Shown: piece after piece, positions 51,958-61,845 of the stretch
Position numbering within the stretch: the first letter of the stretch is position 1
How the letters are laid out: every line of letters starts with the position of its first letter
DNA from: Chaetoderma sp. LZ-2023a
Lineage: Eukaryota; Mollusca; Caudofoveata; Chaetodermatida; Chaetodermatidae
DNA length: 64,000 bases
Assembly: GCA_034401795.1 (NCBI GenBank)
Contig: CM067367.1
Coordinates: forward strand, 79,067,079-79,131,078
Reading direction: 5' to 3'
Notes under the pieces: model-generated
The model's database searches: none
What the model was told of the DNA's origin: nothing
The model's input: the letters and a program-made list of their open reading frames with translations, nothing else
Translations under genes and position numbers: made by a program

Positions 51958-52745
51958 CTCACCTGGCCTGAAGGGCCAAGTGGACTTATGCCGTGGTGAC
52001 TATCCGTCGTCCATCAACTCTTTCTTTAAGCGACTTCTCAAGAACCACAGGGCCGATTTCAATTGTGGCCAAGTGAGCTTATGCCATGGCAACCATCCGC
52101 TGTCTCTCTGTCCGGTGTCCAGCCGTCAACTTTTTCTTTAAATGACTTGTTCTCAAGAACTACTGGGCTGATTAAGCAAGGCATGGAGATCCAAGTTTGT
52201 TCAAATGAAGCTGATTGGCCAGTGGCCATCTTGGATTTTGGCTGATTTTTAGAAACGTCTAAAAATCTCCAAAGCCACTTGGTGAATCGATTCAGAACTC
52301 ATGAAACACCATCTCGGGCAAGAGCCAAGCCAACTACATGTATGTGCAAGTGAACTTGATTGATCTAATGATTCAGTGGCCATCTTGGATGGCCTAGTTG
52401 TCGTGAAAATTACTTCTCCAGAACTGCTGAAAGAATCGGGCCGAAATGTGGGAGATATAATTAGGGACTAAGAGCCATTAACTTTTTGCTTAAGGGAAGA
52501 TGATACATAGAAAACATGGCTGCCATGGACCAATCACAATGTAGCACATTTGGTGGCCATTTTGAATTTTTTTGATGGATTTTGAAGTTAAAATTGGTTT
52601 TATATAGGTTTTTGGGTATGCTGATTTCAAATTTACCACTTTCAAAACTGTCAGATAAACAGTTGGGTGGCCATCTCGGATCACTTTCCAGCCAAAACCT
52701 CCCATACCAAAGCAATGAGAAATTTAGAATGTCTTCTCGAGAACC
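51958..52745 (+). repeat. molluscan-type dispersed repeat, 5' end and body
   Basis: Starts AGCTCACCTGGCCTGAAGG then GCCAAGTGGACTTATGCC and CGTCGTCCATCAACTC. It continues GGCCATCTTGGATTTTGGC and TTCTCCAGAACTGCTGAA, phrases shared with 9340-9600 and 54090-54830. Its right part is interrupted by the DIRS fragment at about 52745-54080 and related sequence resumes after it. Confidence 0.78.
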
Positions 52746-54080
52746 ACTCCGGAGAGGGTCTGGGTCTTCTGCCAAGAGCAGAGTTTATGTCAAAGAACCA
52801 ATCTTTGAGATATCCCGGCAAACCCATCATTATACCGAAGTTAACTAGGTTTGATCGTGATGCCAGTGTCTGGTGCCTGGTCCGTGCTAAGTACAAGAAA
52901 CGGACTGACTCATTACGGTCGAACGATAGACATCTGTGGATCTGCCATAAAAAGCCTTATGGCGCCGCATCCATGGATTCTATCTCTCGTTGGGTGGCCG
53001 AATGCATTCAGACTACTCACGAGATGGCGACTGGGCACCAGGTGCAAGGTGTAAGGGCACACGATGTCAGAGGAATAGCCGCCTCGACCGCCCTTTACAA
53101 TGGTGTTCCGTTAGAGGACATCATGGCCGTTGCACAATGGCACTGTGAGTCCTCATTTACGGATTACTATATGAGGGATGTGTCAGACTCAGCCAATCCA
53201 CTCGCTTTAGCTGTTTTGAAACGATAGTTAGTGACCACACTGCTTTTCCCCTTTTTTCACTTTGGTAAGAAAAGAACCTAAAGCAGGCATGGTCAAGCGA
53301 GAGGATGACAACCAGATTGTGTCACTGATGGCCGGACCAGTGAATGGTTGGAGGCGGTACGTCTGGAGTCCAATTATCATAAGGTAATTCAATAGTGAGA
53401 GTTTTTTGTATTATGGATGTGTATCATGTTCATTCATCTTATATATTCATGCTCATTCCCAGGCTAATACATGGAATATGCAGGGAGCAGTTAACCCTCT
53501 TGGCATATTTGTGTTTCAGGCGAGATACATGTTCGTGAGTTCTCTCCCTCTTCTTAGGAGGAAAAAGGGGGGGGGGGGGTGGCGGTGATGCGAATGTGAT
53601 TCGGTTCCGTGAACTTGACGGTCCTTTTAGGTCTCCGTTAGTCAAGTTTGAAGTCTAAAATCTTTCTCCAAGGGGCAAAATTAGCATTTATGGCTTGCCC
53701 CTTCCCACCAGGTTACTGATCAAATCTGGTGTATATCAGAAGTAACAGAATGGTGAGTATTGATCGAAGGAGAATGAAGGAAATGTCAATTTCCCTTTCT
53801 CCGAGATCTAACAATACTCACCATTCTGTTACGGACCCAGCCTCCCAGCCCCACGGAGGCAAGCCATAGTTTTTCTCTTGTTTGGTGGCTATGCAAACAA
53901 TATGAGCTCTATGGTAAACGGGTACTCGGCAGTTGGGAGCCGAGTACCCGGTTCCCAGGAGTCGGTAAAGCTTTCTAAGTCTATAATCCTAGAGCCGCTG
54001 TCAAGGCCAGCTGTATATCAGAAGTAACAGAATGGTGAGTATTGTTAGATCTCGGAGAAAGGGAAATTGACATTTCCTTC
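52745..54080 (+). mobile_element. DIRS copy B fragment: tyrosine recombinase and right end only
   Basis: Begins CCGGAGAGGGTCTGGGTCTT, matching copy A from about 43940. It carries most of the recombinase (an open stretch at 52667-53227 with RAHDVRGIAASTALYNGVPL and FTDYYMRDVSD), the conserved tail and the right terminal repeat with its hairpin (53919-53950). Sequence is very close to copy A. The 5' half (gag, RT) is absent, and the fragment is flanked on both sides by the same dispersed repeat family. Confidence 0.85.
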
Positions 54081-54835
54081 AGTTTGTTCAAACAAGCCGA
54101 TCGACCAATTTGCCTGGCAGCCACCTTGGATTTTGGCAGATTTTTTTATAGAGGTCTAAAAATCTTCTCCGAAACTGTTGGGAGGAATGATTTAAAACTC
54201 ATAAAATATCATTTAGGGCATGAACTGAACCAAGTTTATACAAGGGAACCTCATTGGCCAAATGGTTTGGCGGCCATCTTGGATGACCTTTTTTTTTTAA
54301 ATGACTTCCAGACATGCCAAAACCACTGAACGGATCTTGCCGAAATTCCGGCGATACCATGTGTATGATTAGGGACTAAGCGAAGTTGATAGGTAAAAAA
54401 CATCAAAATTTCAAATTTATTATTTTTGAACCTGTCAGATAAATGGTTTGGCAGGCATCTTGGATCATTTTCCCGCCAAAAGCTCCCGCCCTAAAGCAAT
54501 GGGAAATTTTGTAATGTCTTTATGGAACCATTGGGTTGATTTCAATTATATTTGGCTGGAAGCATTCTTAGGGCATAGAGATCCAAGTTTGTTCAAAGGA
54601 AGCCGATCAGCCTTTTTGCCTGGTGGCCATTTTGGATTTTGGCATATTTTTATAAACGTCTAAGAATCTTCACTGTTTGGGGGATTGATTTCAAACTCAT
54701 GAAATATCAGTTAGGGTAAAAGCTGAGCCAAGTTGTTCGAGGGAACTTGATTGGCCAAATGATTCGGTGGCCATATTGGATGACCTAGTTTTCGTGAAAA
54801 CAACTTCTCCAGAACCGGTGGATGGGTCGGGCCAA
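54081..54835 (+). repeat. molluscan-type dispersed repeat, continuation
   Basis: TTTGTTCAAACAAGCCGATC, GGCCATCTTGGATGACCT and AGAACCGGTGGATGGGTCGG in an order matching 9340-9600. Two internal units are visible (54081-54400 and 54500-54835). Confidence 0.7.
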
Positions 54836-54840
54836 AATCC

Positions 54841-54922
54841 TTGGAATGCCTGGCTCAGTAATTGATCCAGTCATTCCAGTGGTAAATTTAAAAAATAGTC
54901 TTCAACTGCAAAAGGACAATTC
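54841..54922. repeat. partial M2 MITE
   Basis: GAATGCCTGGCTCAGTAATT, GATCCAGTCATTCCAGTGGT and CTGCAAAAGGACAATTCT: right half plus centre of M2. Confidence 0.65.
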
Positions 54923-55218
54923 TCAACATGGCAGCAGAATCTGTTTTTAGCGATTTCACCCATGAAAGGGTTAATTTAGGAATGATTTTTATCACATTTT
55001 GGCATATGTTGCAATGGAGTAATTCGGTTTTTGCTATGCCACGCCCATCTATCACTAAGCTCCACGCACACTTTGCCTGTTTTGAGATTGAGCGGCCCCT
55101 GAACTCCCTTTCTACTTCGAATAATACTTACCAGATGTACTATTATGATAATGTCTGTTATCGAAAGACTAGGTCAAAATAAACAACAAAACTCTCCACG
55201 ATCCTGCCCAACCGGTGT

Positions 55219-55260
55219 CCGGGAATTAGCATAAGCGCCAGGTACCAAGCCAATTCCCGG
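55219..55260. other. hairpin in DIRS copy C left end
   Basis: CCGGGAATT (55219-55227) and AATTCCCGG (55252-55260) are perfect 9-bp arms. It lies at the same distance from the element end as the CGGGTAC hairpins of the other copies. Confidence 0.65.
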
Positions 55261-57125
55261 GTACAGACAGATTTTTCAATTTTGCAAAAGAAAGTTTATT
55301 CAGTTTGAATTTTCTCCGCAAATTTAGTTCAATTTAAGCATTTAAGAGTGCTACGTGTACTTAGATTCATTTTCAGTGGCTCAATGGAAGGAAGAGGAAA
55401 ATCATCCCAGGGGCAGGTTGTATCAATCAATGACAGTTTGAATTTTCCTTAAATTGTCTCATTGTTTTAATTCAATCTCCATTTTAGGAGTCGCTCCGTT
55501 ACCCGCTAGCTTGTTAACCGTATTCAGGTACTCGTTTAATTTCTCTTGCGACTCGGTTCCTTCCAAAATGGATGCGCCCATAAGCCAAGATGGCGACGCC
55601 CAGTAGTAGCGTTTGTTTTGATTTTGCGTATCTAATCACTCTCAATCTTAGCCATGGTCATCTCTCGCTTTATTGCCGAGGGTGTTTGTAGTATTAGCGG
55701 TTATGTTATATCTAAGTTGATTAATTTAGTTAAAGAAAATATACAAAATTTTTAAATCCTGCTCTCAGCTTGATTAACGTTAATTCAAGAGAAGGTTAAT
55801 GTTTTTTAATTATCATTGATTATAATCAAGCTTCTGTGCAGATGTACTCATCATTATTGCAAGGTAGGTTCAGTGTTTTAATTCTAAACTTGTATTTCGC
55901 AGAAAGTAAAGGTGTACGGCAAAGCAGCGCCTGATACCCTATGTGCGAAATGTAGCCGCTTCATGAAGCAAAAATATGTTGGTCACCACTGTGTTGCTTG
56001 TGCCAGATGCAAGATGAGAGCCCCATGTGATGTTTGTGCGAAATGCTCTTCCGAATTGGTGGCAAAATGCTCTTCCGAATTGGTGGCAGTATTTGATAGT
56101 GATAGGTGTGCACGTCTTGAACGTATCGCGATATGGCGGGTATGCAGGTTATGGAAGAGAGACTGAACACATGCAAGGATTCAGCACTGGCTGTATGAGC
56201 AGCCCAGTTCAAGGCGCTGTTCGAGTCATTCCAGTCATCCACTGGAACTCCATTCATGCAGCATGATGCACGGCAATCTCTCAATGGCCCGGTCCAGCTT
56301 GTGGAGGAGCCGGCACCTGGACTTCTTATCGCTATGGCTTACTAGCCTTCTGCGAAAGAGGAAGAGTTGCTGGTATCGGGAAACATCGCCATGACAGTGT
56401 TACCTCTTGAGACGTCGGGCAACGTTCAATCCCACGAGTATTCCCATCGATACTTATGGGTGACCCAGTTGGATGGTGAAGTTGATGTTCCGTCAGGCAT
56501 ACTTCATGCCAGATTTTGTGGGATCCGTTCCACCGGCGGGGCCATCTTTCACGGCTCCGATCAGGTTTCTGGAGATCACAGGAATGACAGCTTCCATGGG
56601 AGCCACTCTTTCTGTGCTGCCAGCGGCCACCATGCCGGCTCATGTTGAGAGCCTGCCAGATGGTGAAGAAATGATGTCTGTGGACTCCTTAGATGTCGAA
56701 ACTTTGAATTGGAAGCTGGTTGCAGGGCTCTCAACATGGGTCGTTAGAATCAACCTCTTCATCTAAGGGTGAAAAGGAAGACGAAAATAATAGTTCATTG
56801 ATGGACGAGTCTGAGTGGGTGCAGGTCAATAGCTGGCTGTCCAACTATCTTGGGTTGGCATCATATCAAGGGTCTCAGCATGATCCGGCAATGGAGCAGA
56901 TGTCAGAGTGGGCGGCGAGCGCTCTGACTAGCGGTTCTTCAGCCGTTCCTGTCTTCCCTTTGAATTCTCATACTTCAAACTTGCTTGAAAGTTAGAGGGT
57001 ATAGAAATCTACAAGCATCAACCAACCATGAACCGAGACGAGGGCTACTGTATACCAGCAGTCTACCAGTCCATGCTGTAACATGACTCCACATGAACTG
57101 ACCAGAGTGACATTGCCAGCGACCG

Positions 57126-57217
57126 TCAGTTAGTGCTGAAGAAGTGACCGAGATGGTTGCGAAAGCTACACTCAAACAACTTCTACATTCCGGAGAGGTA
57201 ACTAATTTTCCCTTATT
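57126..57217 (+). mobile_element. second copy of the 94-bp insert
   Basis: TCAGTTAGTGCTGAAGAAGT through CTAATTTTCCCTTATT matches 21963-22056 with few changes. It lies between the gag-like and RT parts of DIRS copy C. GCGACC occurs on both sides (about 57119 and 57233), a possible short target duplication. Confidence 0.7.
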
Positions 57218-59193
57218 GCGAATCATTTAGTTTGCGACCAAGCCTCCCTAGGCTTCTATTCGATGATGTTCCTCATTCCGAAATGCACCGGAGGTTGTAG
57301 ATCGATTCTCAACATCAAGCCATTGAACAAGTTCATTCAGTCACCCAGATTTCAGATGGAAACAGTGGCTGCTGTGATGACAGGGTTGAGGAAGGGTATG
57401 TAAGCCATCTTAATAGATCTGACGGATGCTTATTTTCATATTCCAATGTCAATTCCTTTTCAGAAATACATGCGCTTTGCGTTTCAAGACAAGGTCTAGG
57501 AATTCAATGCGCTACAGTTTGGCCTGACAACAGCTCCCAGCGTCTTCACCAAATTGGTTCTTGCCATGACTTCATTTCTTCGCAGGAGAAACATAGCTGT
57601 TCATACATACATAGACTACTGGCTGCTGAAGGCAGGGAACCCAGTCCAATCTGCGCAACAATCTGAAGATTGTCTTCGCTCTATTAAAGGAGCTAGGATG
57701 GATTGTCAATCTAGAGAAATAAGTACGGACTCCATCTCAGGAATTTGTTTACCTGGGAATCCTGTTCAATCTCAAAGACGGTATGGACTTTCCGGTGGAA
57801 AGCAGAGTCAAGAGTCTCTTAGCAGTATTGGGGTCAATTTCTCTAGGAGCCTATCTGATGGCGCGTCAGTTTCTCAGAATACTGGGTTTGCTAGTATCTC
57901 TGGAGAAGGTGGTGCCTTATGCGGCACTCGGATGCAGGCCGATTCAGATGTATTTAATGTCCGTTATCTCTGAAGATTCCAGTAAAAGAACCATTGATAT
58001 TCCTCCTTCAATGGTGGTTATCAAAACAGAATCTCCTGTGAGGTGTTCCACTACAGCCTCCTCAGCCGCAGATGTTCATGTTCATGGACACATCTGCGAT
58101 AGGTTGGGGAGCAGTAATGGACGATCTGTGAATGTCAGGGGAATGGGATCAGACAAATGCGCAGAAACACATAAATGTCTTAGAACTAGTAGCGGTGGTT
58201 TTATCACTTTGAAAGTTTGAGGACTTAATCCGAGACAAAGTAGTCCTAATAAGGATGGACAACTCAACAGTGGTGTCTTATTTAAACCACCAAGGTGGGG
58301 CGCGGTCACCTGAGTTGTGTATGATTTGGAAACTTCTGTTGTGGTGTAAAGAGAGGAATGTAATTCTTTGAGCAGCACACATTGCAGATTGAACATCCTA
58401 GCGGTCACAGATGCGTTCAGTCGAAGGGCGGTTTGTCGTCCGACGGGAACAGCAGCTCAACCAATTTGTAGCAGAAGTCCTCTTCAATCATTGGGGCACG
58501 CCAAATGTGGATCTATTTACGAGGAAAGAAAATACAAAGATGATCACATACGTGTCACAGATTCCAGACCCATTAGCACTAGCAATAGATGCACTGGCAA
58601 TCAGTTGGAAAGGGATGTACGCATACGCATCCCGCCAACAATTCTAATTCCAGAAGGTCTGGAAAAGATAAGAGAAGGCACATGCCAGGTACTACTCATA
58701 GCTCTTCATTGGCCAGGCCGATCATGGTTTACGGACCTGCTGGACCTTCTTGTCTGCAATCCGGTGCCTCTTCCAGACACACAGGATTTAATATCCCAGA
58801 ACAGGGGTCTGTATCAGCACGTCAAATTGACTGCATGGATGTTGTCAAGCAGCAAACAAATGGGGGTGGCTTTTCTGAACAAGCAGCGAAATTTGTTGCT
58901 TCGGTTAGAAGGTGGTCAAACACCAAAACATATAATTGTCGAATCAACAAGTTTGCAGAGTGGTGCAAGGGAAGAAGTATTAATAATCCCTTCTCTGCAA
59001 CTGTTCAACACGTACACATGTAGCAGATTTTATTGGTCATTTATACGAAGTTGTCAAGCTTGTACCGTCAACCATAGCAGCATATAAGTGTGCATTACCT
59101 GCAGTCATTCCCCGCCTGGCCAATGCAGGAGCAGAGAACGATACTTTAAATGAAGTTATTAAATGAATGAGCAATCTGCAACCTTGACAGCCT

Positions 59194-59562
59194 ATGCCTA
59201 TTCCTGCATGGAACCTATCCCTTGGTCTGCAGGTGCTGGTGCATGCTCCTTTTGAGCCGATTAGATCTATAGATATTAAACTGTTAACACTTAAGTCAGT
59301 TTTCTTGGTTGCAGCAGCGTCGGCGAGAACGGGAGGCAAAATTCATGCGCTTTCTGCCGAACAAGACCGCTTTGGCATTACGGGTGAAGGTTTAAGATTA
59401 CTTCCACGCCTTTGTTTTTTGGCAAAGAATCAGTCACTTAAGTATCCAGGGCAACTGATCAATTTGCCAAGTTTAATCAGACACAATCCCAGCTCTTCTG
59501 CTTGGTGTCCAGGCCAATGCCTGAAAATGTACAAGAAATTGTACACAGGGGCGGAGGGATGA
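59194..59562 (+). CDS. DIRS copy C part: tyrosine recombinase, middle
   Basis: The stretch reads LTLKSVFLVAAASARTGGKI, HALSAEQDRFGI and LCFLAKNQSLKYPGQLINLP. The 'ARTGGKIHAL' block corresponds to the region around the first catalytic arginine of DIRS tyrosine recombinases. The C-terminal part with HQVRALAAEATLYKGVSLEE lies beyond the nested element at 61742-61845. Part of a fossil. Confidence 0.7.
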   Translation: MPIPAWNLSLGLQVLVHAPFEPIRSIDIKLLTLKSVFLVAAASARTGGKIHALSAEQDRFGITGEGLRLLPRLCFLAKNQSLKYPGQLINLPSLIRHNPSSSAWCPGQCLKMYKKLYTGAEG

Positions 59563-59656
59563 TCCAAAGTCACTTAGGCTCTGTCTCAAGGCTCCCCATC
59601 TTCGTGCCTCAAAAGATACTATTTCCCATTGAATAGTCGATGCTATTAAAATGACG

Positions 59657-61726
59657 AGTGATAACAACGTACTGGGTCTGTTTGCTTATGGTGTGCATGT
59701 CGGCCCAGGGAAGACGGTGACCCCTACCCTGCTTGGTTGATGCCTGCCAGCTCCATAGTGTGGAGCTGGTGGATCTAGTGACATTCCTTCTGTCTTCTCC
59801 ATTTTGTGGCTGCTTCGTCCTCGGGGTCCGAGGAGAGGACCTGGATTATTCTGAATTGCATGTCCATTCTAGAATTCCTGGGTCTGTTGAAATGCCGTGA
59901 GACTAGAGTGTCGTACCTCTCGTGTCTGTGGAGGTTGGTGATAGAGCGTAGGTGCTCTTGGATGCGAATTTTGAAAGTGCGTAGTGTCTCTCCTACATAC
60001 TGTTTTTTGCAGACAGAGCATGTCAGTAGGTACACTATATTTCTTGTCTGACAGTTGCCGATGATTTTGGACCTGTAGGAGAGCCCCGTGTGAGAGCTGG
60101 AGAAGAATATGTTCTTCTGCATTGTGTTGCAGATGTTGCAAATTTTTGTGGTGCAAGCGGTGAGCGGGTTTCTGTGAGGTAGTGTTCTGCCTACCATCGG
60201 TAGTTTAGCTCTGACTATTGTGTCTTTGATGGTTTTGTTTCTTCTGAAACCAAATAGTGGCGGTTCTGGGAAGGCAAGCCTGCATTTGTGGCTTGCTTCC
60301 AGGATCGGCCAGTATTTATTGATCGCATTTTTGAGGAAGATGCCTGTGCGGGTGAAGTCACAGACGAAGACTGGTTTGGATGGGAAGGTATTCTTGGATG
60401 TGTGAGTTTTGGTGGGTGGGTGAAGGAGGTTGTTTCTGTTTTGTGCACGGGCTCTGCACCTGGCTTTGTCAAGGATTGGGTGTGGATACCCTCTGTTTGC
60501 AAAGTGGCCTAGTAAGGCTAGGCTGTTTCTGTCAAAATCTTTCAAATGGGTACAAATCCGTCTGAGTCTCAGAAACTGTCCATATGGGGACGAGTCCTTA
60601 CAGACGGATGGATGCTCTGACTCATAATGGAGGTATCCGTGCGTGTCTGTGGGTTTTGTGTAGAGGTCGAAGGTGATCGGTTGGCCATCAATGTTTTTTG
60701 CCATGGTGTCCAGGAAGGAGACCTGTTCTCGTGAAGACTCCATAGTGAATTTGATACTATGGTGAGAGGAATTCATATATGTGACGAAGGAGTCTAGTGC
60801 TTGTCCGCCATGTTCCCAAACCATGAAGATATCGTCTATGTATCTGATGTAGAGGGACGGTTTGAATGGGGCTCCAGCTAGGAGTTTGGTTTCCAAATCA
60901 GCCATAAAAATGCAGGCAAAGGTGCATGCTGCTTTGCTGCCCATGGCGGTTCCCCCCACTTGGAGGTAGTGGTCGCTGTCAAACTCAAAGTTATTACATT
61001 CTAAAACTGGTTTCAGAAGGTTTAGGAGGCCTCTAATGTTAAGGTCTCCGGGGAGCCCATGTTTCTGGCAGAACTTTGCTACTGCTTTGAGTCCCTCGTT
61101 GTTTGGGATGTTAGTGTAGAGAGATGTGATGTCCATAGTGACCAGTAGGGTGCCTGGTGACGTCTTTCCGAAGCTTTCAACTTGGTTGATGAAGTCGGTG
61201 GTGTCTCTTCCATAGGATGCGATCTTTGTGATGTGCACTTTGATGTGTTCGTCCACAAAGCTGCTGATCAGCTCAGTGGGACAGCCTATCCCGCTGATGA
61301 TTGGTCTGCCTGGGATAAGTCCCTCCTTGTTTTTCTGTTTGTGGACTTTTGGTAGGAGGTAAAACCTGATGGTTTTCGGTGGTTTCGGAATGAGGTTGTT
61401 GGCGGTTATGTGGTCTAATTCCCCGTCTCTGACCAACTGGTCCAGCAGTTTTTCCACTAGATTAGTGTGTTTGTGCGTTAGGTCTGTGTCGACCTTTTTA
61501 TAGAACCTGGTGTCGGCTAGCTGGCGGTGTGCTTCAGCTATGTAGTCAGAGTTGTTCTGTACTACAGTTGCTTGTCCTTTGTCAGCTTTTTTGATCACGA
61601 TTGTATGATTGTGTATCAAGTTGTTTAAGGCGGTTTGCTCGGTAGCAGTTAGGTTGCTCTTATGGGAGCACCGGTGGATATGTTTGCTGAAGTCATACCT
61701 AATTGCTTTAAAGAAGGCTTCAAATG
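59657..61726 (-). mobile_element. Penelope-like element inserted in DIRS copy C
   Basis: Flanked by GCTATTAAAATGACG at 59642-59656 and again at 61727-61741, a perfect 15-bp target duplication inside the host recombinase. On the minus strand it holds the 614-codon frame 61619-59775, about 110 bp of remaining 5' sequence and 118 bp of 3' sequence. The terminal repeats usual for the group are mostly absent, so the copy is 5'-truncated, though its coding frame is open. Confidence 0.92.
59775..61619 (-). CDS. Penelope-like RT with GIY-YIG endonuclease (open frame)
   Basis: 614 codons, no internal stop. Residues about 5-340 form the RT: KKADKGQATVV (10-20), FYLLPKVHKQKNKEGLIPGR (86-105), MDITSLYTNIP (162-172), VGGTAMGSKAACTFA (221-235) and the catalytic YIDD at 260-263. 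Residues about 310-360 include DLYTKPTDTHGYLHYESEHP and RLRRICTH, conserved in the family. Residues 529-600 are a GIY-YIG nuclease (VYLLTCSVCKKQYVGETLRT, IRIQEHLRSI) with Cys-rich CTTKICNIC (489-497) before it. It ends WRRQKECH; the truncated sister at 45.8 kb continues WIHQLHTMEPIG, so the stop may be premature by some 15-20 residues. The RT reverse-transcribes the element; the nuclease opens the target. Confidence 0.93.
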   Translation of the reverse strand: MIHNHTIVIKKADKGQATVVQNNSDYIAEAHRQLADTRFYKKVDTDLTHKHTNLVEKLLDQLVRDGELDHITANNLIPKPPKTIRFYLLPKVHKQKNKEGLIPGRPIISGIGCPTELISSFVDEHIKVHITKIASYGRDTTDFINQVESFGKTSPGTLLVTMDITSLYTNIPNNEGLKAVAKFCQKHGLPGDLNIRGLLNLLKPVLECNNFEFDSDHYLQVGGTAMGSKAACTFACIFMADLETKLLAGAPFKPSLYIRYIDDIFMVWEHGGQALDSFVTYMNSSHHSIKFTMESSREQVSFLDTMAKNIDGQPITFDLYTKPTDTHGYLHYESEHPSVCKDSSPYGQFLRLRRICTHLKDFDRNSLALLGHFANRGYPHPILDKARCRARAQNRNNLLHPPTKTHTSKNTFPSKPVFVCDFTRTGIFLKNAINKYWPILEASHKCRLAFPEPPLFGFRRNKTIKDTIVRAKLPMVGRTLPHRNPLTACTTKICNICNTMQKNIFFSSSHTGLSYRSKIIGNCQTRNIVYLLTCSVCKKQYVGETLRTFKIRIQEHLRSITNLHRHERYDTLVSRHFNRPRNSRMDMQFRIIQVLSSDPEDEAATKWRRQKECH

Positions 61727-61845
61727 GCTATTAAAATGACGCATAAAATGGCAAGTGGGAAGCAAATTGATCGAGTGAACACCCATCAAGTACGAGCACT
61801 AGCAGCAGAAGCTACCCTTTATAAGGGAGTCTCCTTAGAAGAGGT

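Larger units (their letters stand above)
55105..61845 (+). mobile_element. DIRS copy C, older and diverged (hosts a Penelope-like element)
   Basis: The left end (about 55105, TTCGAATAATACTTACCAGA) resembles the other DIRS ends. Parts are a gag-like region with Cys-rich block (55906-56995), RT (about 57240-58000), RNase H and following (58020-58990), and tyrosine recombinase (about 58880-59656 and 61742-61845, split by the Penelope-like element). It is broken in many places, differs clearly from copies A, B and D, and has no recognisable right terminal repeat because copy D begins where it stops. Confidence 0.82.
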
